Origin: an uncultured bacterium
GTDB lineage: Bacteria; Bacillota_I; Bacilli_A; RFN20; CAG-826
Direction of reading: 5' to 3'
Length of the DNA: 12,407 nucleotides
Assembly (NCBI GenBank): GCA_949290725.1
Contig: CASEST010000105.1
Span: forward strand, 1 to 12,407
Under the pieces are notes generated by a model that was given only the letters and a program-made list of their open reading frames with translations, was not told the DNA's origin and searched no databases. The position numbers were made by a program, and so were the translations under genes. Positions 7,635 to 12,407 of the stretch are shown piece by piece (position 1 is the stretch's first letter; the number at the start of each line of letters is the position of its first letter).

Positions 7635-8281
7635 TGAAAAATATAGGTTTTTTTCGTTCAATAGCAATAGATGCTTTATTTTTAGCATTATTTATAATTT
7701 TTACTTTTGTTCCAATGCTTGGATATTATAATGTTGGAATTATTTCTTTCCAAATTGTCCATATTTTCGTTTTGATTGGGGCAGCTTTATTTGGTTATAA
7801 AAAAGGATTACTATATGGATTTATTTTCGGTTTATTATCTTTAATTAAGGCTGCATCATATCCTGGAACTTTTGATTATGCTTTTTTAAATCCATTTGTT
7901 TCAATTTTACCACGTGTATTATTTGGTTTTGTTTCCGGTTTAGTTTTTGATATTGTTAAAAAACATTCATCTTTAAAAACTTATGCAATCGTTTTACCAT
8001 TTTTATGCTTTGTTTTCACTTGTTTACATACTGTTTTAACATTATCTTGTCTTTATGTTTTCGGTGTTTTGGATATTTTCCATATTAGTGCAGCTTTAGG
8101 ACTAAGTGAAGTAGTAAGTGGATTTGATTTCTTCTCTTTATTTAGCGCCGTTGGTTTATTAGGAATGGTTGTTGAAGGAGCGGTAGCTTTAGTTGTTGTC
8201 TTGCCTTTATATTTAGCTTTACGTAATATCAAGTTTATTAAAGAAATTGATGATAAAAAGTTTAAAGTAATTAAAGTTTAG
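7634..8281 (+). CDS. ECF transporter S component, probably pantothenate-specific (PanT-like)
   Basis: A 215-residue integral membrane protein with about six hydrophobic segments, at roughly residues 10-33, 38-56, 58-72, 84-106, 114-146 and 165-195. The pattern is that of the S (substrate-binding) subunits of energy-coupling factor importers: a first helix with ALFLALFIIFTFVP, a VHIFVLIGAALFGYKKG segment, then GFIFGLLSL and the conserved NPFVSILPRVLFG stretch. S components work with a shared EcfT/EcfA1/EcfA2 module encoded elsewhere. None is present here, so this is likely a group II solo S component. Substrate cannot be read from the sequence alone. The 1-base overlap with a pantothenate kinase makes pantothenate the leading candidate (PanT). 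Folate, riboflavin or another vitamin remains possible. The TAG stop is at 8279-8281. Confidence 0.8.
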   Translation: MKNIGFFRSIAIDALFLALFIIFTFVPMLGYYNVGIISFQIVHIFVLIGAALFGYKKGLLYGFIFGLLSLIKAASYPGTFDYAFLNPFVSILPRVLFGFVSGLVFDIVKKHSSLKTYAIVLPFLCFVFTCLHTVLTLSCLYVFGVLDIFHISAALGLSEVVSGFDFFSLFSAVGLLGMVVEGAVALVVVLPLYLALRNIKFIKEIDDKKFKVIKV

Positions 8282-8304
8282 AAATTTAGAAAAATTAGTA
8301 TAAT
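8277..8304 (+). promoter_or_regulatory. Candidate promoter of the peptidase-trmB-ytpR unit
   Basis: A perfect -10 box, TATAAT (8299-8304), lies 16 nt after TTTAGA (8277-8282), a four-of-six match to the -35 consensus that overlaps the stop codon of the preceding gene. Transcription would begin near 8311, giving a leader of only about 16 nt before the ATG at 8327. Confidence 0.5.
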
Positions 8305-8310
8305 ACTAAT
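8294..8310. repeat. 17-bp perfect palindrome over the -10 box (possible operator)
   Basis: ATTAGTAT and ATACTAAT form a perfect inverted repeat with a single central A. The TATAAT -10 box lies inside it. A dimeric repressor site over the -10 element would fit, and AT-rich coincidence is the alternative. As RNA, the single-base centre leaves little room for a stable hairpin, and no T run follows, so it is not a terminator. Confidence 0.45.
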
Positions 8311-8326
8311 GGCGAGGTTTTAAAAA

Positions 8327-9691
8327 ATGAAAAATATAAATTTTAAGGAATTGGTCAAGCCATATTACAAAGATGCTTTAGAAACATTAAAAAAAGATGT
8401 TTCTATTAATAGCGTTTATGATAAAAATAGCATTAATGCAGAAGCTCCTTATGGTAAAGGAGTTAAAGAATGCTTCGATTTTTTAAAGGAATTAGCAATT
8501 AAAGATGGTTTTAATGTTGATACTTGTGATGGTAGAGCTTTAGAAATTTCTTTTGGTGAAGGCAAAAATTTAATTTATGTTTTAGCACATCAAGATGTAG
8601 TTCCTGTATCTGGAGAATGGAAATTCCCTCCTTTTGAACCTACTATTGAAGATGGCCGCTTATATGGTAGAGGAACTAGTGATGATAAAGGACCTGGTAT
8701 TAGTGCTTATTATGCTTTAAAAGCTTTAAAAGAAAACGGCCTAATTAATAATTTTCGTGTTAGATTAGTTTTTGGTGGAGATGAAGAAAGAGGCTCTTCT
8801 TGTTTAAAATATTATTTTGACGTCTTAAAAAAGGAGGAACCAACTTATGGTTTTACTCCTGATGGTGATTTCCCTTTAATTTATGGTGAAAAAGGAATTA
8901 CCGACTACGTTTATGAGGGAGACATTGTTTTTAAAGATATTGAATATATTAAGGCAGGCTTAGCATCTAATTCAGTTATTGATCGCGCTGAATGTAAAGT
9001 CAGAAACAATATTGTTTTAGACAATTATTTAAAAAACCATGATGGAATTGATTATCAAAAGTTGGATGATAATACATATGTTTTTTTAGGTAAGGCAGCA
9101 CATGGTTCAACTCCAGAATTAGGGATTAATGCAGGAATTATCTTATTATCAGTTTTAGGCGAAGCCTATAATATTCCTGAATTATCTCTTTTAGCTAATG
9201 AATATGCTGATCCTAATGGCAAGAATTTATATTGTTTTTATGAAACAAAAAATATGGGGAAAACCACCTATAATGTTGGTTTAATTTCTTATTTGAATGA
9301 TAAATTTTCAATGACTGTCAATTTTAGATATCCTGAAAATGTTAATGTAGAAAAAGTAATTGGAAAAATTCAAAGCGAATCTCCATTTAAAATCAATTAT
9401 AAATTAGGATCAGAAGTTTTATATTTCGATCCAGAAAAGACAAAATTCATTAAAGAATTATACAAGGTTTATTTAGAGGAAACTGGGGATTACGAGCATA
9501 AACCACTTACTATCGGTGGAGGAACTTATGCTAAAGAGGCTAAAAATACTGTTGCCTTTGGTTCTAATTTTCCTGGAAAAGTAGATCATATTCATGAGGC
9601 TAATGAGAAGATTGATTTAGAAGATTTTTATAATTCAATGGCATTATATGCTCATGCTATCTTTGCTTTAGGTAATTTAAATGAGGACTAA
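8327..9691 (+). CDS. M20 family metallopeptidase, PepV/Sapep-like dipeptidase
   Basis: A predicted cytoplasmic, di-zinc or di-manganese dipeptidase that releases amino acids from dipeptides. The 454-residue length agrees with the PepV subgroup of M20. Likely metal and catalytic residues are visible in order: H88 and D90 (AHQDVVP), the bridging D119 in TSDDKGPG, the catalytic and metal-binding E153/E154 in GDEERGS, D179 in TPDGDFP, and H423 in HIHEANEKI near the C-terminus. TPDGDFPLIYGEKG and the long lid region between the two halves are typical of PepV. The Shine-Dalgarno is weak (GAGG at 8314-8317, 9 nt before the ATG). It is the first gene of its unit, downstream of a palindrome-covered promoter, and its stop overlaps the trmB start by 11 bp. 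Confidence 0.88.
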   Translation: MKNINFKELVKPYYKDALETLKKDVSINSVYDKNSINAEAPYGKGVKECFDFLKELAIKDGFNVDTCDGRALEISFGEGKNLIYVLAHQDVVPVSGEWKFPPFEPTIEDGRLYGRGTSDDKGPGISAYYALKALKENGLINNFRVRLVFGGDEERGSSCLKYYFDVLKKEEPTYGFTPDGDFPLIYGEKGITDYVYEGDIVFKDIEYIKAGLASNSVIDRAECKVRNNIVLDNYLKNHDGIDYQKLDDNTYVFLGKAAHGSTPELGINAGIILLSVLGEAYNIPELSLLANEYADPNGKNLYCFYETKNMGKTTYNVGLISYLNDKFSMTVNFRYPENVNVEKVIGKIQSESPFKINYKLGSEVLYFDPEKTKFIKELYKVYLEETGDYEHKPLTIGGGTYAKEAKNTVAFGSNFPGKVDHIHEANEKIDLEDFYNSMALYAHAIFALGNLNED

Positions 9692-11384
9692 ATTTAAGCA
9701 ACGGGCTGTTGATTATTTAAAGATTGGTAAAGATATCTTTACTTTAGAAGATAAAGAAAAGATAACTGACTTTATTTTAGAAAAACCGACCTTTTTAGAA
9801 ATTGGTCCAGGTAAAGGGCAATTTATTTTGGATATTGCGGCGAAATATCAATCGTATAATTTTTTAGTTGTAGAATTAGACCAAACTATTTCAGGTATTT
9901 GTTTAAAAAAGATTGATGAAAGCGGCTTAAATAATGTCAAATTAATTAGTGGAGATTTTTATAAATTAGTTAATATAATTCCAAAATCTTCTTTTTCTGG
10001 AATATTTTTGAATTTTTCCGATCCGTGGCCTAAAAGAAGACATGAAAAAAGAAGATTAACATCTCCATTGTTTATCAAAGAATATATCAATATTTTAAAA
10101 GATAATCATAATATTTATTTTAAAAGCGATAATTATAATTTCTACTTATATAGTAAGTCGATGTTCAATTATTTTGGCTTTGATATTTTAACTGATAATC
10201 AAAATTATCAAATCTTAGATGATTTTGATGCGCTAACTGAATTTGAAACTAAATTTAAGAATGCTGGAATTAAAATTAATCGCTTAATATTAAAAAAAGG
10301 ATGCAGAGTTAAGATGAATAAATTAAATGAATTAGAAAAGAGATATTTTGATGAAATTACTCAAATCGATGCAGTTTCTGGACACGAAAAGCTTTTAGCC
10401 CGTTATTTAATAAATGAATATCAGAAGTTAGGCTGCGAGATTTATAAGGATAATTTCGGTAATGTTTTAGGGTTAAAACGAAGTAAAGATCCTAAATTTA
10501 AGGTTTTAATCGATGGCCATATGGACGAAGTTGGCTTTATTGTTAAAAAAATTAATGAGAATGGAACTATTAAAGCAATCGGGATTGGCGGAATTGATTT
10601 TAAAGCAGTTTTAGCTAATCGAGTTCGTTTAACTACTTTTAACGAAAAACAATTTTTAGGCGCTATAGATGCAACTTCCCCACATTTATTAAAAGGAAAT
10701 GTTGAAATTGGAGCTGATGATCTCACTTTTGATTTCGGATTTATTGATAAAGAAGATGCAATAAATAGTGGCGTTGAAATTGGTAACATGATAGCCTTTG
10801 TCGGAACTATAGAATATTTAAACGAAGAAAATCGAATTCTATCAAAAGCTTTAGATGATCGTTATGGTATTATTTTAGGATTATTAATGCTTCATGAATT
10901 GAGAGATGTCGAATTACCATATGATTTATATGTTGGCGGAACTTGCCAAGAAGAAGTTGGTTTAAGAGGAGTGAATGCCTTATTAAACAAAATTGATTTT
11001 GATTTATGTATTGCTTTAGATTGCTCAGCTGCGAGAGATACTCAAGGTTATTCTGATAACGGAGTATTAGGAAATGGAGTTTTAATTCGTTATTTCGATC
11101 GTGGAATGATTGGAAATCAAGCTTTACTTAATTTGCAAAAAGAATCAATTGAAAAAACTAATGGAAAGTATCAATATTTCGACACTTTAGGTTCGACAAA
11201 TGCAGCGATAATTCATCAAAAGAATATTTTAACTTTAACACATTGTATTTGCGCTCGTTCAATTCATAATGCTTCATCAATTATCGATACTAATGATTTT
11301 ATTTCAGCCAAAAATTCATTAAAATATATTCTAGAAAATTTAAATTTAGATGTAATAGAAGAAGTTAAGGAAAGTAAATATTAA
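9681..11384 (+). CDS. trmB: TrmB tRNA (guanine-N7)-methyltransferase joined in frame to an M42 aminopeptidase
   Basis: One 567-codon open frame encodes two complete proteins. Residues 1 to about 206 are TrmB, which methylates tRNA G46 at N7 using S-adenosylmethionine. The SAM loop is EIGPGKG (40-46), the signature is NFSDPWPKRRHEKRRL (111-126), and TEFETKF (186-192) lies near the usual C-terminus. Residues 212-567 are an M42 metallo-aminopeptidase of the YsdC/FrvX type, whose 356 residues match the family. It shows H280/D282 (GHMDEVGF), D392/D393 (KALDDRYG), E424/E425 (QEEVGLRG), D447 (ALDCS) and H529 (SIHN). No linker separates them, only KKGCRVK then Met212 (ATG at 10314). These are normally separate genes. 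The junction carries seven A's and a nearby out-of-frame TAA, so a frameshift or slippage is plausible. The trmB ATG overlaps the preceding gene by 11 bp and has no clear Shine-Dalgarno, which suggests coupling. Confidence 0.85.
   Translation: MRTKFKQRAVDYLKIGKDIFTLEDKEKITDFILEKPTFLEIGPGKGQFILDIAAKYQSYNFLVVELDQTISGICLKKIDESGLNNVKLISGDFYKLVNIIPKSSFSGIFLNFSDPWPKRRHEKRRLTSPLFIKEYINILKDNHNIYFKSDNYNFYLYSKSMFNYFGFDILTDNQNYQILDDFDALTEFETKFKNAGIKINRLILKKGCRVKMNKLNELEKRYFDEITQIDAVSGHEKLLARYLINEYQKLGCEIYKDNFGNVLGLKRSKDPKFKVLIDGHMDEVGFIVKKINENGTIKAIGIGGIDFKAVLANRVRLTTFNEKQFLGAIDATSPHLLKGNVEIGADDLTFDFGFIDKEDAINSGVEIGNMIAFVGTIEYLNEENRILSKALDDRYGIILGLLMLHELRDVELPYDLYVGGTCQEEVGLRGVNALLNKIDFDLCIALDCSAARDTQGYSDNGVLGNGVLIRYFDRGMIGNQALLNLQKESIEKTNGKYQYFDTLGSTNAAIIHQKNILTLTHCICARSIHNASSIIDTNDFISAKNSLKYILENLNLDVIEEVKESKY
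10292..10316 (+). other. trmB/M42 junction: A7 run, out-of-frame stop, Shine-Dalgarno and internal ATG
   Basis: Seven A's (10292-10298) sit in the A_AAA_AAA phase of a -1 slippery site. A -1 shift, or one extra A, would read four more codons (Arg-Met-Gln-Ser) and stop at the TAA at 10310-10312. That leaves a single base before the ATG at 10314, the same spacing as the next junction (TAA-T-ATG at 11382-11388). AAGGA (10297-10301) lies 12 nt before this ATG and could start the M42 peptidase independently. Confidence 0.6.
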
Positions 11385-11385
11385 T

Positions 11386-11997
11386 ATGAAATATGGTGTT
11401 TATTATAATTTAAAAACTGTTGGCGATGTTTTATTGATTGTTTTTCAACCAAATGTATATCCTCAAGAAGTTGTAAAAAACGAAGATGTTGTCGCTTTAT
11501 ATAATAAAGACAAAGAACTAGTTGGAATAAATATTTTTAATATTTCTAAAATAATAAAAATTAAAGCTAATGGTTTTATTCATCACTTAAATAAAGAAGT
11601 ACTTGATGTGATTAATAACATTTTAAAAAACGCTGGAATAAAGGAATTAGAATTTCAAGAAGGTAGTGGTTTTAAGGTTGCTAAAATCGTTGATATTGAA
11701 GAACATCCAGATTCAGACCACCTTCATATTTGTAAAGTTGATATTGGAGAAAAAGAACCTTTACAAATTGTTTGTGGGGCTTTTAATGCTAGATTAGGTT
11801 TAAAATGCGTCTGCGCTTTACCTTTCACTTTTATGCCAGATGGCAAGCAAATTGTTCCTGGGAAGTTATTAAAAGTAGATAGCTATGGTATGCTTTGTAG
11901 CGGACGAGAATTAACTTTGCCTGGTTATGAAAAAGTACACGGCTTATTGGAATTAGACGATTCTTATAAGATTGGCGATGACTTTTTCTTAGCTTAA
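11386..11997 (+). CDS. ytpR: YtpR family tRNA-binding-domain protein
   Basis: A 203-residue protein, about the length of Bacillus subtilis YtpR. The N-terminal region (residues 1 to about 85) looks like the DUF4479-type domain that precedes the OB fold in this family. Residues from about 95 to the end form an EMAP/PheT-N-type tRNA-binding OB fold with HPDSDHLHICKVD (107-119), QIVCGAFNAR (127-136) and YGMLCSGREL (167-176), which are the conserved positions of this domain in PheT and MetG. YtpR is a stand-alone relative. RNA or tRNA binding is predicted, but its cellular role is not firmly known. It starts 1 nt after the M42 stop, with AAGGA at 11367-11371. It sits in a unit with trmB, another tRNA gene. 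Its TAA stop overlaps the stop of the convergent gene. Confidence 0.9.
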   Translation: MKYGVYYNLKTVGDVLLIVFQPNVYPQEVVKNEDVVALYNKDKELVGINIFNISKIIKIKANGFIHHLNKEVLDVINNILKNAGIKELEFQEGSGFKVAKIVDIEEHPDSDHLHICKVDIGEKEPLQIVCGAFNARLGLKCVCALPFTFMPDGKQIVPGKLLKVDSYGMLCSGRELTLPGYEKVHGLLELDDSYKIGDDFFLA

Positions 11998-12407
11998 TAA
12001 CTATTAAAAAACTCAATTAGATCTTGGGCTGCTGTTAGCGGTCCATTTTTATTATCAAAACTTAAGGATGTATACACTTTCCCAACAGGAATTTTATTTT
12101 TAAATAATATATTAAAATAATCTTCGATAAAAGTTTCAACTTTAGCCTTTTCTTGCATAGGTCCGAAAGGATTTGCAAAAAAAGTTGAAACTTTTCCTTT
12201 TTCAGAAGTTGTATTTAAAGCAACTCTCTCACCATTTTTAAAATCCTCGAGAGCTTCATTAATATTTTTATATATTTTTATTTTTTTATTACTATTTGTA
12301 AAATTATCAGCTAATAGAAACATATCAACATGATGCTTAATTTTTGTTTCTTTATAATCGACTAAAGGAATTACTAGTCGGGAATTTGGTTTATCAATAT
12401 TAAAATA
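11994..12407 (-). CDS. Unidentified protein, C-terminal fragment (gene enters from right edge)
   Basis: On the minus strand an open frame runs without a stop from the right edge to a TAA at 11996-11994, giving 137 residues of an incomplete gene. An ATG at 12323 is internal, because coding sequence continues upstream of it in the same frame for 28 codons to the edge with no stop and no Shine-Dalgarno before it. The fragment is soluble-looking, with mixed charged and hydrophobic residues, no membrane segment and no metal-binding cluster. Noticeable stretches are IPLVDYKETKIKHHVDMFLL, FFANPFGPMQEKAK and GPLTAAQDLIEFF. I do not recognise the family. Base composition and codon use look like the neighbours. 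It converges on ytpR with a 4-bp overlap. Confidence 0.6.
   Translation of the reverse strand, partial: YFNIDKPNSRLVIPLVDYKETKIKHHVDMFLLADNFTNSNKKIKIYKNINEALEDFKNGERVALNTTSEKGKVSTFFANPFGPMQEKAKVETFIEDYFNILFKNKIPVGKVYTSLSFDNKNGPLTAAQDLIEFFNSY

Noticed and set aside
10442..10789. Open frame on the minus strand inside the M42 domain
   Set aside because: It is a shadow of a conserved metallopeptidase coding region and has no motifs or start signal of its own.
11831..12016. Open frame on the minus strand over the 3' end of ytpR
   Set aside because: It is antisense to the conserved tRNA-binding domain and overlaps the better-supported minus-strand gene in another frame.
12321..12323. ATG as the start of the minus-strand gene
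   Set aside because: The same frame stays open for 28 further codons to the window edge, and no Shine-Dalgarno precedes this ATG, so the gene is treated as cut by the edge.
1..12407. Possible reassignment of TGA to Trp (no gene here stops with TGA)
   Set aside because: All eleven stops are TAA or TAG, but Trp is encoded by TGG and every gene is full length under the standard code. Eleven stops are too few to infer loss of TGA as a stop.

Overview
This window reads as a stretch of chromosome from a low-GC Bacillota bacterium (Firmicutes). I base this on the AT-rich sequence, the strong AAAGGAGG-type ribosome binding sites, a T-box leader, a GlgC/GlgD pair, an ECF-type S component, a type III pantothenate kinase and a YtpR-type protein. 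An uncultured gut-type Bacilli or Erysipelotrichia relative would fit, but that placement is only inference. The code is the standard one: Trp is TGG and no coding region needs TGA to be read through. Genes are packed tightly, with several stop/start overlaps or 1-2 nt gaps.

Layout from left to right. (1) Positions 1-322 hold the 3' end of an SMC-like ATPase most like Wadjet JetC. (2) A glycogen operon, glgC-glgD-glgA (374-4085), makes ADP-glucose and polymerises it. It is closed by a strong intrinsic terminator. (3) A leucine T-box riboswitch (about 4141-4340) with its own terminator/antiterminator controls leuS (4357-6756), which is followed by another strong terminator. (4) A two-gene vitamin unit has a divergent coaX (6873-7634) overlapping an ECF transporter S component, probably PanT-like (7634-8281). 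Together they would take up pantothenate and commit it to coenzyme A. (5) A unit starts at a TATAAT box inside a perfect palindrome near 8300. It holds an M20 PepV-like dipeptidase, trmB joined in frame to an M42 aminopeptidase, and ytpR (to 11997). (6) On the minus strand, an unrecognised gene enters from the right edge and ends tail-to-tail with ytpR, overlapping it by 4 bp.

Most of the window is housekeeping. The points that deserve a second look are: the trmB/M42 junction, where a run of seven A's suggests a frameshift, slippage or a recent fusion; the Wadjet-like fragment at the left edge with no jetD after it; the substitutions at conserved CoaX positions; the 17-bp palindrome over the -10 box; and the unidentified convergent gene at the right edge. 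I see no CRISPR array, insertion sequence, tRNA or rRNA gene. No gene-free stretch exceeds 300 bases; the longest (4086-4356) is filled by a terminator and the T-box leader.
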